A DNA stretch of 64,000 nt from Candidatus Zhuqueibacterota bacterium (GCA_014728085.1 WJMF01000039.1:1-64000); one strand, 5' to 3'. Shown: positions 9,818 to 19,318, counted from the first letter of the stretch. Numbers and translations are program-made. Notes: generated by a model from the letters alone, not told the origin.

Positions 9818-9842
9818 TGTCCAAACAATGGGGAGCGCCTCA
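9818..9842. repeat. Putative right terminal inverted repeat of the dead IS3 element
   Basis: The 25 bases from TGTCCAAACAATGGGG to CGCCTCA resemble IS3-family ends; read on the other strand they begin TGAGGCG and contain CCCCATTGTTTGGACA. No matching left end was found between 9461 and 9554, so the element lost its left part. Confidence 0.6.
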
Positions 9843-10153
9843 GAGGATAGACGCTTGTGCGCGTTGGTCAGGGTGATGATTCTTTTTTATCAAGACTGCT
9901 GAAAACTTTGAACGCTTGACACAATCTGTTGTAATTACTTTTCTTGCGGAATGACTCTGTGACACACCACCGCCGAAGAAGACGTTAAGGAATTAGGCTT
10001 TTTTACCGTCTGATAGCGTCTGGTGTCTGCATGCTTTTATCAGGGCGTTTTTTTAGCCCCAGTGGCAAATAATGCCCTGCAGGTCGTGACGGATTGTGCG
10101 GTTAACCCAATCTGCCTGCTAAATATGAATTTTCATAAAAGGAGGAGTGTTAG
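9843..10153. other. Non-coding leader region before the S74 gene
   Basis: About 310 bases between the IS3 end and the S74 gene. It contains TTGACA at 9916-9921 without a convincing -10 box, several short hairpin-capable stretches (for example CAGGGC near 10037 pairing with GCCCTG near 10073), and the strong ribosome site AAAGGAGGAG just before the ATG at 10154. No RNA family was recognised. Confidence 0.4.
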
Positions 10154-11617
10154 ATGTTAAGATTGTTTAATGTTTTGATCATTCTGGTCTTTTTGGGCAA
10201 TGTTTATGGCCAGCTCGTTGTAAAAAACAGCAGCGGCGATGTGATCATGCGGGTGTTGGACAATGGAAATGTGGGAATCAACATGAGCGTCAATCCAACA
10301 GCGGCATTGGATGTGAATGGCAAGACGCAAACAGATGAGCTGCGCATCGGTTCATCAGCCGGCAACGGTCATGTTCTGGTTACCGATACCAACGGTAATG
10401 GTAGCTGGGGTCAGGTCGGTACCGCTGGCATTGCAAACAACGCCATAAACAGCAACAAAGTCGCCAACAATACCCTGACCGCAGCAGACCTTGCGGTTGA
10501 TGTGGTCAGCCGCATCGATGGCGTGACCAACGACGGCGGCAATATAGATCTGGTGGCCGGCAGCAATGTCACCATTACGCCGAACAACTCGCAGAACCGG
10601 ATTACCATTGCCGCCAGCTCAACCGCGGACAATCTGGGGAATCACAATGCAACCAAGCGGATCGTTCTGGGAGGGCATCCTGTCTCCAACAATCATGCGG
10701 ATTCACAGGATAGATCAACATGGGGAATAACGGTCAAGGATGATGGTATTGTAAACATCTGTGATGATTCGCGAGCCGGCAAGCTGGTGGTCGGCGGAGC
10801 GTGGCCGCAACACACCACTGGTATTTATCACGGAATTGTTGCAAACAATTTGGGTGATGACTTTTCAGATCAGTATGCCATTGGCATCGTCAGCGGCTTC
10901 CCGCCGGTCTATGGGGATGATGCAATCGAGCACATTGGAGTGTCGGGCAGTATGACAGATTTTCGCACCGATGCCAATTATACGGAAGGCGGACTTGGCT
11001 GGAGCCGTTGGATTGAGAACGACTGGACCGGTCTGGGTTCCATGCATGAACTGGCTGCAATCGGCGTACGCGTAAACCACCGGGATACAGGCGGTTGGCA
11101 ATTTCCCTATTCCAACACCAATACGTGCCGCACTTCAGCCGGATGGTTTGCCAATTTTAACGACCAGACCAACGATTACGGGCTTTATGTCTGGGGCGGC
11201 TATAGAAGCTGGTTTACCAATCCCGTGGTCATCGGTGTTGGTGTGCCCAATAACGATCCCGGACCCTATGCATTGTATATCGTCGGCTCTGCTTTTGCGC
11301 TTGGCGGTACCTGGAATCCTTCTGATGTTCGCTATAAAAAAGAGATCACCGTTATAGGCGGCGCTCTGGATAAGATCGATCAATTACGCGGTGTAAACTT
11401 TACCTGGCGGCAGGATGAATTTTCCGACAAGCAATTCGAGGATGGTACGCAAAGCGGTGTGATCGCCCAGGAAGTGGAAAGTATCATACCCGAAGCGGTC
11501 AAAGTTGGCCCGGATGGCTATAAAGCCGTTTCCTATGACAAGATGACCGCTTATCTCATCGAAGCGGTGAAAGAGCTCAAAGCCCGGGTTGAAGAATTGG
11601 AAAACACAACAAAATAA
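10154..11617 (+). CDS. Secreted tail-spike-like protein with C-terminal S74 self-cleaving chaperone domain
   Basis: 487 residues: signal peptide (about 1-20), then a beta-rich N-domain with phrases such as VGINMSVNPTAALDVNGK that recur in S74 proteins of FCB bacteria, then a central beta domain, then a peptidase S74 intramolecular chaperone domain at about 390-487. The S74 Ser-Lys dyad motif SDVRYKK opens this domain at residue 390, and the domain ends in a coiled coil (LIEAVKELKARVEELE). S74 domains help trimeric fibres fold and then cut themselves off. The bacterial versions are taken to be surface fibres; phage origin is possible, but there are no phage genes nearby. Confidence 0.85.
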   Translation: MLRLFNVLIILVFLGNVYGQLVVKNSSGDVIMRVLDNGNVGINMSVNPTAALDVNGKTQTDELRIGSSAGNGHVLVTDTNGNGSWGQVGTAGIANNAINSNKVANNTLTAADLAVDVVSRIDGVTNDGGNIDLVAGSNVTITPNNSQNRITIAASSTADNLGNHNATKRIVLGGHPVSNNHADSQDRSTWGITVKDDGIVNICDDSRAGKLVVGGAWPQHTTGIYHGIVANNLGDDFSDQYAIGIVSGFPPVYGDDAIEHIGVSGSMTDFRTDANYTEGGLGWSRWIENDWTGLGSMHELAAIGVRVNHRDTGGWQFPYSNTNTCRTSAGWFANFNDQTNDYGLYVWGGYRSWFTNPVVIGVGVPNNDPGPYALYIVGSAFALGGTWNPSDVRYKKEITVIGGALDKIDQLRGVNFTWRQDEFSDKQFEDGTQSGVIAQEVESIIPEAVKVGPDGYKAVSYDKMTAYLIEAVKELKARVEELENTTK

Positions 11618-11713
11618 AGCCTGTAAAAAGGATATAAAACCGGATCTGCCGTTAAAAATTTTTCTGCTTTTTTCACTTTTCTCTGTAGTATTAAAGAAAA
11701 GCCGGGAGGAAAT

Positions 11714-12304
11714 GTGAAAAAAACAACTCTTTTTACGTTGTTTCTCTTTTTTATTCTAGTATGCCAATCTCTCTGGGCACAACACCGCGGTGCTGTTGAG
11801 GTTGGCGGGGCGTTTTCATTTCGAAATAAATCTCTTTCCAATCAAAAAATCAACAACCTGGCCAATCTCGACGGCTTGATGGGGTATTATATCAACCAGG
11901 ATTTTTTACTGGAATTCGAGCCCAAGATTGAAATGTCCTTTAACAGCGATTCCACCGGTATTTCAACCATTTTTTTACTTGGACCGGCATTTAAAGTCAT
12001 TGATATGGCTCCAAAAAATTACCGCAAACCGCGATATCGAAAATATGATCTCGGTGTGGTGGCCGCTGTTTTTACCACTTTTAGCGCCGGTGTGTGGCTG
12101 AACGGAAAGTCAGACGGAGCGAATGAAAGCGAATCCGTCCTCGGGGGTGCCTTTGCTGCCGCCATTGCGACGCATTCCAGCTTTGGTAAACGCACGATTT
12201 TGCGCGTTAAAGCGCAATACGTACACCTTATGCCCAGCGGAAATATTTCAGAAGCACAGAATATTTTTGAAATCGGAGTGGGATTTAGCGTTTTTGTGAG
12301 ATAA
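11714..12304 (+). CDS. Small outer-membrane beta-barrel protein
   Basis: 196 residues. A clear signal peptide (MKKTTLFTLFLFF to AQ at about 23) is followed by alternating hydrophobic/aromatic strands, a glycine-rich segment and a C terminus ending in an aromatic-rich strand (GVGFSVFVR), as expected for an OmpW/OmpX-like barrel. The start is GTG at 11714, chosen because GGGAGGAA lies directly upstream; an ATG two bases earlier is followed at once by a stop. No specific function can be assigned. It follows the S74 gene by 96 bases. Confidence 0.65.
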   Translation: MKKTTLFTLFLFFILVCQSLWAQHRGAVEVGGAFSFRNKSLSNQKINNLANLDGLMGYYINQDFLLEFEPKIEMSFNSDSTGISTIFLLGPAFKVIDMAPKNYRKPRYRKYDLGVVAAVFTTFSAGVWLNGKSDGANESESVLGGAFAAAIATHSSFGKRTILRVKAQYVHLMPSGNISEAQNIFEIGVGFSVFVR

Positions 12305-12307
12305 TGG

Positions 12308-12325
12308 AAAAAAGCGCACTTTTTC
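12308..12325 (+). terminator. Weak AT-rich hairpin after the barrel gene
   Basis: AAAAAG and CTTTTT pair around a four-base loop immediately after the stop codon. The stem is all A-T apart from one pair, so its strength as a terminator is doubtful. Confidence 0.3.
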
Positions 12326-12420
12326 TTGATTCTGAACAATCTATTTTTTAAATTTGATCAAGCCATAACCGTATAGCACTATAGTGATATGGTGATCTCA
12401 CTTTAGCTGGAAAGAGGACC

Positions 12421-13296
12421 ATGAAAGTAATCAGGATTTTTGTGTTGTGCATAGCAATGGCATCGCCGGGTTCCGCTCAATTTACCTATCGCTCTACAAG
12501 CAAACAGGACTCAAAACCTGTCTATTCAAAGGTAGAGCTCTATTTGAGCCAGCCGTACGAGCTCATAGATATCCCGACCGCAAGTCTTGTTAACAGCGGA
12601 GATTTTATCGCCGGACTGCGGTTCTATGAAAACGGCAGTCTTTTGGGCCGTTTGTCGGTCGGTTTGTCGAGAAAAATGATGTTTGGCGTTTCCTTTAGTG
12701 GTGAGCGCATTATCGGTGGCGATGCTGTTGATTGGAACGACACCCCCGGTGTCCAGATCGCTTATCGTATCGTTGATGAGAGCCTCATGTTTCCTGCCCT
12801 TACTCTTGGACTGGATACCCAGGGTTACGGTAAATACTGGCAGCAGAACGATTATCGCGATATGGGGATTATAGGTGAAAGCGAAACGGTCGATCCGAAT
12901 CAATACATGGTCGACCGATACGCGATCAAGCCGCGCGGCTTTTATCTGGTGGGCTCGAAGGGATACCAGTCTTTTCGCAATGTCGACCTCCATGCCGGCG
13001 TCAGCTACAGTACGGATACCAATGATCCGGACAAAGACCCGACTATATTTATGGGTATTGATATCGAACTGTCCCGGGAAGTGGCTCTGATTTATGAATA
13101 TGATTTTGGCCTCAATGATGATACCATTCATTATGCCAATAACGGCAATGGCTATATGAATATAGGTGTCAGGCTTGCTTTTCCCCAGAGCATTACGGTG
13201 GAATTTGATTTGAAGAATTTGCTGGCAAACGAGAGTCAATTTTCCGGTTTGAGACGGATCCTCAAACTCTATTATCACGGTTATATCGTCAAATAG
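12421..13296 (+). CDS. YjbH-like outer-membrane barrel protein
   Basis: 291 residues with a signal peptide (cut after SAQ at about 20). The body has the pattern of YjbH/OMP barrels linked to exopolysaccharide: DIPTASLVNSGDFIAGLRF, a GLSRKMMFGVSF strand, then repeated strands ending near residue 290. YjbH proteins are outer-membrane lipopolysaccharide/exopolysaccharide-associated barrels, but this relation rests on general strand pattern and is not secure. AGAGGA precedes the ATG. No polysaccharide synthesis genes are adjacent. Confidence 0.55.
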   Translation: MKVIRIFVLCIAMASPGSAQFTYRSTSKQDSKPVYSKVELYLSQPYELIDIPTASLVNSGDFIAGLRFYENGSLLGRLSVGLSRKMMFGVSFSGERIIGGDAVDWNDTPGVQIAYRIVDESLMFPALTLGLDTQGYGKYWQQNDYRDMGIIGESETVDPNQYMVDRYAIKPRGFYLVGSKGYQSFRNVDLHAGVSYSTDTNDPDKDPTIFMGIDIELSREVALIYEYDFGLNDDTIHYANNGNGYMNIGVRLAFPQSITVEFDLKNLLANESQFSGLRRILKLYYHGYIVK

Positions 13297-13339
13297 ATAT
13301 CCTGACAAGAGCCCCGGGGGGTGTTCGATTTTTAATGTT

Positions 13340-14668
13340 TTATTTCGCTGAACCTTTGTATTTTCGGCTTTTCAAATATTGTCTCAACTTGACCAGGGGA
13401 ATACCATATCTGGACATGAGCAAATACAAGAGCGGATATCTGATCAACTTGTAGCGGCCCAGGCTCATCAGGGTGGTTTCTACACGTTCGCCGAATTTTT
13501 CTTTTTTCGAGGCCTGCGGGGGCATTCGGTCGTAAAGAGGAGCGGCTTTGTTTTTCTGATTGAGCCGGGTTACTCTGAGCGGTGTTTTTAATCCTTTCCT
13601 GCTGGTATGGCGCTGATGCGTTTTATAGTGTTCGTTGCTCGAGACATCCTGGGCCCGGATGGCACCTTTAGAAACGGCCTGTTGCAGAATTTCGAGGCCT
13701 CTTTGTGTTCGCGCCAGTACGCGGGAATTGGCTCTGAAAAGATAATTACCGGATGGATCCCGCGTCCAGGCGTCGCTCACCGAAAGATCGGAAAATTGTG
13801 AGGAGCCGTCTATGCAGGTTTGGCAGCGTCGCGGGCTGTATAGAAACATCAGATAGTTAAACGCCCCGTCTTTATAGTTTGAATAATGCAGATCATGGAT
13901 TTTTTTGTCCGTGATGGCTCTGAATTTCCCCGGCCACTCACCACCGCGGAATTGGAAGGCTTTTACCTCTTGCGGTCGGATTTGATGAACCTGTAACAGT
14001 TCTTTGAGCATATGGGGCTCGAGCGCCATACCACAAAAAAGTCCGATGACAATGCGGATTTTTTTCTTTATTTCTTCATCTTCTTCACTCAATAAGCGAT
14101 AGCCATGTATATGGCAGGGCAGGCCGATATAAGCATAGGTTCCCGGCAGAGTTTTAACATGTTGAAAGATCGAGTTGACCGGAAGCGGGAGATATTTGGA
14201 TTGCTGGCTGCTTAAAAGGTCGTCGCGGCTGCGGGCGATGTAAACCTTGCCGCGCAGGGGGTCATTCTCATCCATACGTGTCACGATACAGCCGTCCACC
14301 AGCTTTTCCTGCAAAAGAAAGAGGGCGAGTGCGGTGATCATGCCGCCGCCGGCACCGCGCCGGCGGATTTCTTCGTCGCCGGCATAGCCGACAATCGTTT
14401 TGGTAACATGTCCGTCGAACGTGTCGAGATCGTCGTTGTGCCCGAAGGTTATTCGAGTTAAATCACGAAAGTTTAGGCGACCTCCCGGACAGGTCTTCAT
14501 GCAAAGCCCGCAATCGATGCACTTTTCCGTATCGATGACGGGAAAGTAATTTTTACTTACAGAGAGCGCATCGGTCGGACAAATTCCGATACAGGTGCCA
14601 CATCGGGTGCAAAGGTCCTGATTGGTAAAGGCGATTGAGAGTCTTTTTCTGTCTATTGATTTTGCCAT
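13340..14668 (-). CDS. FrhB-type coenzyme F420 hydrogenase/dehydrogenase beta-subunit family protein with two 4Fe-4S clusters
   Basis: 442 residues, cytoplasmic. The N-terminal ferredoxin domain has two Cys sets, CTRCGTCIGICP (20-31) and CIDCGLCMKTCP (50-61). The FrhB N- and C-domains follow (GYAGDEEIRRRGAGGGMITAL, YIGLPCHIHGYR, GLFCGM, RRCQTCIDGSSQFSDLSVSDAW). FrhB proteins bind FAD and pass electrons between ferredoxin and a second carrier; many bacterial members act without F420, for instance on polysaccharide pyruvyl or quinone-linked substrates, and the partner is unknown here. AGAGGAAA precedes the ATG. It is the last gene of a short minus-strand group. Confidence 0.85.
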   Translation of the reverse strand: MAKSIDRKRLSIAFTNQDLCTRCGTCIGICPTDALSVSKNYFPVIDTEKCIDCGLCMKTCPGGRLNFRDLTRITFGHNDDLDTFDGHVTKTIVGYAGDEEIRRRGAGGGMITALALFLLQEKLVDGCIVTRMDENDPLRGKVYIARSRDDLLSSQQSKYLPLPVNSIFQHVKTLPGTYAYIGLPCHIHGYRLLSEEDEEIKKKIRIVIGLFCGMALEPHMLKELLQVHQIRPQEVKAFQFRGGEWPGKFRAITDKKIHDLHYSNYKDGAFNYLMFLYSPRRCQTCIDGSSQFSDLSVSDAWTRDPSGNYLFRANSRVLARTQRGLEILQQAVSKGAIRAQDVSSNEHYKTHQRHTSRKGLKTPLRVTRLNQKNKAAPLYDRMPPQASKKEKFGERVETTLMSLGRYKLIRYPLLYLLMSRYGIPLVKLRQYLKSRKYKGSAK

Positions 14669-14807
14669 TTTCCTCTTTCAATATTTTTCAGCATTTGATT
14701 CTTTAAAAATCAGATCGATGTTCTTGTTACTCGTACCTTGCAGTGCTCCTTTTGCTGCTCCTGATGAGTTGTAAGCGTTATTTCAGGCGATGTATTTTAT
14801 GCTGATC

Positions 14808-15440
14808 TTACATGGCAACGGGCAGGCCGCAGAGCGAGATCATCAGTAACAGCGGAATCATCAAAAGCACGCCGGAAAGGATAACCGTGCCCACACCTTT
14901 CCACAGCGTAAAGCCGTGCGCTTCGGAGACCGTGTTATAGAGAATAATCAGTACCCACAGCCCGATCACGAGATCAACAAAGCCGATGAAATCGTAGAGC
15001 TGTCTCAATACCGGCTGAGAATCGATGAACGGGGTTTCAATAGTGAACACTTCATCCCTGAACAGGAGCCATTTTACGATCCAAAGAGGCAGGGTGGAGA
15101 CAACGGGCACCCACGACCAGGCAATAGCACGGCGCAGATCCTGCAACGATCCGTGGCCGGATAATTTATCACCGACCCATTTTAAAATCCAGCCGCCGAT
15201 GAGTACGGAGAGATAACCGCTTAGCGGGCCGAGAATGAGACAAATGGTAATGATTTGAGCGGTGGAAAAGAGTTTTCCCATTCCCTGAGCGGATGCATTG
15301 CTCAGAGCCTGGCCGATGCCGCCGAATATGATCAGAACATGATAATGGTATGAAAGCGGAGAATTGAGAACCATTCTCATGGCCTGTCGGGGCTTGAACC
15401 ACATCAGGGTCCAGATGTTTTCCGGATGTTTATGTGTCAT
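14808..15440 (-). CDS. Yip1-family integral membrane protein
   Basis: 210 residues with about five hydrophobic helices. The segments TLMWFKPRQAMRMVL, then GGWILKWVGDKLSGHG and LRRAIAWSWVPVV, are typical of the Yip1 domain. The function of bacterial Yip1 proteins is not established. No good ribosome site is seen before the ATG. It lies 47 bases downstream of the antiporter gene on the same strand, so the two may be co-transcribed. Confidence 0.7.
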   Translation of the reverse strand: MTHKHPENIWTLMWFKPRQAMRMVLNSPLSYHYHVLIIFGGIGQALSNASAQGMGKLFSTAQIITICLILGPLSGYLSVLIGGWILKWVGDKLSGHGSLQDLRRAIAWSWVPVVSTLPLWIVKWLLFRDEVFTIETPFIDSQPVLRQLYDFIGFVDLVIGLWVLIILYNTVSEAHGFTLWKGVGTVILSGVLLMIPLLLMISLCGLPVAM

Positions 15441-15487
15441 AATAAAAGGTAAATTGAGTTATAAAGAGCGGCAGAATCCCCATCCTG

Positions 15488-17203
15488 TCAAGGGGCATTT
15501 GGTTTTCTATAAGCTGCCAGCACATCATTTTGATTAATCATACCCACGAGTTTTTGCGGATTATCTTTTTCCACGACCGGAACATAGGTTATATCGCTGT
15601 ATTTCTGGAAGAGCGCCATGGCTTGTCCCAGGGTTTGATCCGGGAACAGGGCAATAGGCGAAGGTGTAGACAAATCTCTTGCCACGATCAAATGTTCCAG
15701 AGACGCATCAAAAATAATATCCCGTATAACGCTGTAATCCACCACGCCGATGAATCTGTCTTCTTTGTCGAGTACCGGGAACCGGTCGTATTTACTGTGT
15801 GCAATCGTTTGCAAAATAATATTAAACGGTGTATCTTCGGATAAGGTTTCAATATTCTTTCTCATGACATGTCGAATTAAAATGTCATGAGCGCTGTCGA
15901 GTTTATGACCTTCGGGAATACCGAGTGACTGGCGGAACTGGTTGATAATAGCGTGGAGACCGTCATAGGCATTTTCCGCAGATCGCTTTCTCAACAGTGT
16001 CAGAACCGGAACTTCACCGGCACGAACCAGGCCTTGCCGGATGGCAATTGGTCCGATGAGCTCAAAGACAACAACAGACCCGAGTATGATGGTTTGGATT
16101 TTACTGCCGATTTCAGGCCAGATATTGACCATTGTGTTGGCCAAACCAATCGCCACACCGGCCTGGGCCAGCATGGTCATGCCGATACAGCGGCAGATGG
16201 TGGTATCAAAAGGTGCAACCCGGGCACCGAGGTAATTGCCGATCATTTTTCCGGCCGTTCGCATAACAATATAGATGATTCCGAAAAAACCGACATGAAC
16301 CAGGGCATCCAGGTGCAGGTTGGCGCCGGCGATGATAAAAAAGATGACATAGAGTGGATAATCTACACCTTTGATAGCGTTGAATAGTTGTTTTGATTTG
16401 GGTGAGGCATTGGCTATGACCATTCCCATGGCGAAACTGGAAAGGAACATATCCAGTTGAAAGGTTCGCGCCAGCGCCAAAGATAAAATAACACCACCGA
16501 ACAGCAATAACAACCATTCTGTTCGAGATTCCAGAATCTGAGCCCAGAGACTGATAACAAACCCGATAGCAATACCGATCAGCGGCGAGATCAGGATTTT
16601 AAACAGAAACATTTGTGGATCCTGAGTCGGCAGCAAAAGGACCACGCCGATATCAAAGGCAAAAATGGTGATCAGATTGTTCAGTCCCACCAGGGCAAGG
16701 ACAATATCGGTCACCATGCCTTCGGATTCGTACTCGCGAATAACCAAAAGCGTTGCCGCCGGTGCCGTGGCAATCGCAATGATTCCGGTGAAAAGAGCAA
16801 ACGAAAAAATGTTTTGATTGCTCTGTAAAAACGATTTGGCTGTTACCAAAGCAAAGAGAAAAAAGGAGATGGAAACAAGGACCAGGGTTGTCGTGGTTTC
16901 GATACCGGAATGAATGAAGAGCCGGCTGCGCCAGCGGCTGAGGTATTCTCCCTTGAACTGGCTACCAATGACAACCATGATCAATGCCAGGGCGATATCC
17001 GAAAGGATACGGAGATTTGAAAGGATTTCAGAGGTGAAAAGGGTAATGCCCGTCAGTTTGGAAAACGAGGGCCCAAGCAGGAGACCGGTAAGCAAATATC
17101 CGGTGACCTTGGGTATATGTATTTTTCCGATTACCCTTGATATAAACAAGGCGGCAAGATAGGAAATTCCTAGAATCAGTAATATTGAGCCATATTCAGT
17201 CAA
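15488..17203 (-). CDS. CPA2-type monovalent cation/proton antiporter with C-terminal CBS pair, Asn-Asn in place of Asp-Asp
   Basis: 571 residues. A 12-helix Na/H exchanger domain covers about 1-390, followed by two CBS domains at about 440-565 that usually bind adenine nucleotides and gate transport. The exchanger landmark ATAPAATLLVIREYESEG (about 145-162) is present. The next helix reads ALVGLNNLITI at 170-180, where relatives I know carry an Asp-Asp pair that binds the ion; here it is N175-N176. The start is TTG at 17203, supported by AGGAG six bases upstream; there is no in-frame ATG nearby. If the Asn pair is real, classical proton antiport is unlikely. Confidence 0.85.
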   Translation of the reverse strand: MTEYGSILLILGISYLAALFISRVIGKIHIPKVTGYLLTGLLLGPSFSKLTGITLFTSEILSNLRILSDIALALIMVVIGSQFKGEYLSRWRSRLFIHSGIETTTTLVLVSISFFLFALVTAKSFLQSNQNIFSFALFTGIIAIATAPAATLLVIREYESEGMVTDIVLALVGLNNLITIFAFDIGVVLLLPTQDPQMFLFKILISPLIGIAIGFVISLWAQILESRTEWLLLLFGGVILSLALARTFQLDMFLSSFAMGMVIANASPKSKQLFNAIKGVDYPLYVIFFIIAGANLHLDALVHVGFFGIIYIVMRTAGKMIGNYLGARVAPFDTTICRCIGMTMLAQAGVAIGLANTMVNIWPEIGSKIQTIILGSVVVFELIGPIAIRQGLVRAGEVPVLTLLRKRSAENAYDGLHAIINQFRQSLGIPEGHKLDSAHDILIRHVMRKNIETLSEDTPFNIILQTIAHSKYDRFPVLDKEDRFIGVVDYSVIRDIIFDASLEHLIVARDLSTPSPIALFPDQTLGQAMALFQKYSDITYVPVVEKDNPQKLVGMINQNDVLAAYRKPNAP

Positions 17204-17312
17204 ATCAATCTCCTGAGAATTTGGATTGATAAATTATTAAAAAGAGAATTGAGAAACAAGATAAATAAAAAAAGTATTTGGAATCCCGCCTGATTTTTAG
17301 TATTTAAATTTA

Positions 17313-17330
17313 GCCAGGTGATCGCCTGGC
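17313..17330. repeat. Short inverted repeat in the antiporter/MFS divergent region
   Basis: GCCAGG and CCTGGC flank a six-base loop in the 292-base region between the divergent antiporter and MFS genes. It may be an operator, but a 6-bp stem alone is weak evidence. Nothing else was recognised in this region. Confidence 0.25.
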
Positions 17331-17495
17331 ACTCTGTTTGGTGCATTTGGGGGAAACAAAATTTGATAACTGGTATTCGAACGGGTTGCAGATTACCTTT
17401 CGATTCAATCTGACGAGTAAAGGTGATTCGGTTTTGGGATATTATCGCTCTTTTTAATCGTAAACAAACGAATATTGAGAATCAAGGAAAGGAAA

Positions 17496-18749
17496 ATGAT
17501 GCAGCAACAGGAAATTCTCTCCCCGCCGGGAAAAATGTATCGATGGATCGTATTATTCTTCATCAGCATGGCGATGTTTGGCAATTATTATGTTTATGAC
17601 AGTATTAGTCCGCTTGCCGATCTGCTCGAAAAGCAGCTGGGTATGGCGGATAAAAATATCGGGTTGTTGAACGGAATTTACAGTTTTCCCAATATTATCA
17701 TGGTATTGATCGGCGGTCTTATGATTGACCGTCTCGGTACCAAACGGGCCTCATTCATCTTCGCCGCCTTGTGCCTTGCCGGCGCCGCCATCACCTCTCT
17801 GGAAGGCGATATCGTCGTCATGGCTGCCGGCAGATTGATCTTCGGTATGGGTTCGGAAAGTTTGATCGTGGCAATAACCACGGTTATCGCCAAGTGGTTT
17901 AAGGGTAAGGAGCTTTCCCTCGCCTTTGGCCTCAATCTGACGATTGCGCGTCTGGGCACCTTTGCGGCCCTGAATTCTCCTTCGTGGGCCAGGTCATTAT
18001 ATGAACACTGGCAATACCCGCTCTTTATTGCAGTGGGCGCGGCCGTAATATCCCTGTTGTCAGTGATCGTCTACTTTTCCCTGGAAACCAGAGCGGAAAA
18101 GAAATATGATCTGGGAGAACGAGAAAAAGTGGACAAGATCGATGTTAAAACGATCTTTCGCATGAATTCTTCTTTCTGGCTTATCACAGCGCTCTGTGTA
18201 ACCTTTTATTCCGCTATTTTTCCTTTTCAGACCTTTGCGGTCAAGTTTTTTATGCAATATCACGGCCTCAGCCGCGAGGCGGCGGGATTTACCTCCAGTA
18301 TTATTACCTTTGCTTCCATGGTGGGAACACCGTTATTCGGTTATCTGATCGATCGTATCGGCAAACGAGCCAGCCTTATGATGTTCGGCTCTGTTTTGCT
18401 GGTACCGGTATATTTAATGCTGATCTATACGTCGCTGCATCCGCTGGTTCCAATGATTATGATGGGTGTGGCCTTTTCATTAATTCCTGCGGCCATGTGG
18501 CCATCGGTCGCCCTTATTGTCAAAGAAAACCGCCTGGGTACGGCCTATGGGTTAATGACCATGGTACAAAATATCGGCTTGATGTCGTTTAATCTGATTA
18601 TCGGACTTGTTAATGACTGGAGCGGTGGTTATATTGCCGGCATGTGGATTTTTTCGTGTCTTGGATTCGTCGGTATGCTGTTCTCGTATCTGCTTAAAAG
18701 AGCGGATAAGAAGCACAATGATAGCAAACTGGAAGCCTCTATGATTTAG
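17496..18749 (+). CDS. MFS transporter, MFSD1/NarK-like
   Basis: 418 residues with 12 hydrophobic helices. The loop 2-3 signature GGLMIDRLGTKRASF and the repeat GYLIDRIGKRASLM in the second half are typical of the major facilitator superfamily. The opening (NYYVYDSISPLADLLEK) resembles MFSD1-like bacterial carriers, which are linked to peptide or small organic ion transport; the substrate cannot be told. The ATG at 17496 follows AAGGAAAGGA; an upstream in-frame TTG at 17475 is less likely. A terminator follows at 18774. Confidence 0.85.
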   Translation: MMQQQEILSPPGKMYRWIVLFFISMAMFGNYYVYDSISPLADLLEKQLGMADKNIGLLNGIYSFPNIIMVLIGGLMIDRLGTKRASFIFAALCLAGAAITSLEGDIVVMAAGRLIFGMGSESLIVAITTVIAKWFKGKELSLAFGLNLTIARLGTFAALNSPSWARSLYEHWQYPLFIAVGAAVISLLSVIVYFSLETRAEKKYDLGEREKVDKIDVKTIFRMNSSFWLITALCVTFYSAIFPFQTFAVKFFMQYHGLSREAAGFTSSIITFASMVGTPLFGYLIDRIGKRASLMMFGSVLLVPVYLMLIYTSLHPLVPMIMMGVAFSLIPAAMWPSVALIVKENRLGTAYGLMTMVQNIGLMSFNLIIGLVNDWSGGYIAGMWIFSCLGFVGMLFSYLLKRADKKHNDSKLEASMI

Positions 18750-18773
18750 CTGCTTATTAAACGGTTTCATGTG

Positions 18774-18802
18774 AAAACCGGCCAATGAAAGACGGTTTTT
18801 TC
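18774..18802 (+). terminator. Rho-independent terminator after the MFS gene
   Basis: AAAACCG pairs with CGGTTTT around a 12-base loop and runs into six T residues, 24 bases after the MFS stop codon. Confidence 0.65.
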
Positions 18803-18898
18803 TGGAAAAATGGGTTGGGGGAATTGGCGGGAAGAAGATGAACAAATCCGCTGTTAGAGATTTGTAAGGTTTAAATGTATATTTTAGAGGATAATTTC

Positions 18899-19318
18899 AT
18901 GGCTATTGTATATTTAACCCGTCGGTTTCACTTTAGTTCGAGTCACAGACTCCACAGTGATATGCTGGATGAAAAAACCAATATTGAAATATTCGGTCAG
19001 TGTAATAATCCTTATGGTCACGGCCACAATTATGAGCTTGAGGTAACCATAAAAGGAACGCCGGATCCGGCAACGGGCATGATTATCAATCTGTATGATC
19101 TTAAAAAGATCGTCAACGAAAAATTGATCTCAAGCGTTGATCACAAGCATTTAAACGAGGATGTCGATTTTATGCGGGGAATCGTTCCAACGGCTGAGAA
19201 TCTGGTGGTCGAGTTTTGGCAAATTCTCAAGGATGCCTTGCCCGCCGGTGAATTGTATGAATTAAAATTATTTGAAACGCCAAATAATGTTGCACTCTAC
19301 AGGGGGGAGTGGGAATGA
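18899..19318 (+). CDS. 6-pyruvoyl-tetrahydropterin synthase (PTPS type)
   Basis: 139 residues, normal length. It converts 7,8-dihydroneopterin triphosphate to 6-pyruvoyl-tetrahydropterin, or to the 6-carboxy product in the queuosine pathway. Zinc ligands are His in SSSHRL and the two His of GHGHNY. The catalytic Cys lies in [13 protein letters not shown], the spacing of animal-type PTPS rather than QueD. The catalytic Asp-His lies in DHKHLN and the substrate-binding Glu in FETPNN. AGAGGA sits eight bases before the ATG at 18899; an ATG at 18875 is a weaker alternative. The stop overlaps the folE start by four bases (ATGA), so the two are translationally coupled and probably act in series. Confidence 0.9.
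   Translation: MAIVYLTRRFHFSSSHRLHSDMLDEKTNIEIFGQCNNPYGHGHNYELEVTIKGTPDPATGMIINLYDLKKIVNEKLISSVDHKHLNEDVDFMRGIVPTAENLVVEFWQILKDALPAGELYELKLFETPNNVALYRGEWE

Noticed and set aside
12377-12386. 10-bp palindrome CACTATAGTG upstream of the YjbH-like gene
   Set aside because: Palindromes of this length are expected many times by chance in 64 kb and nothing else supports it.
17313-17330. Possible riboswitch in the antiporter/MFS region
   Set aside because: Only a 6-bp stem is visible; no conserved riboswitch core was recognised. Kept only as a weak inverted repeat.
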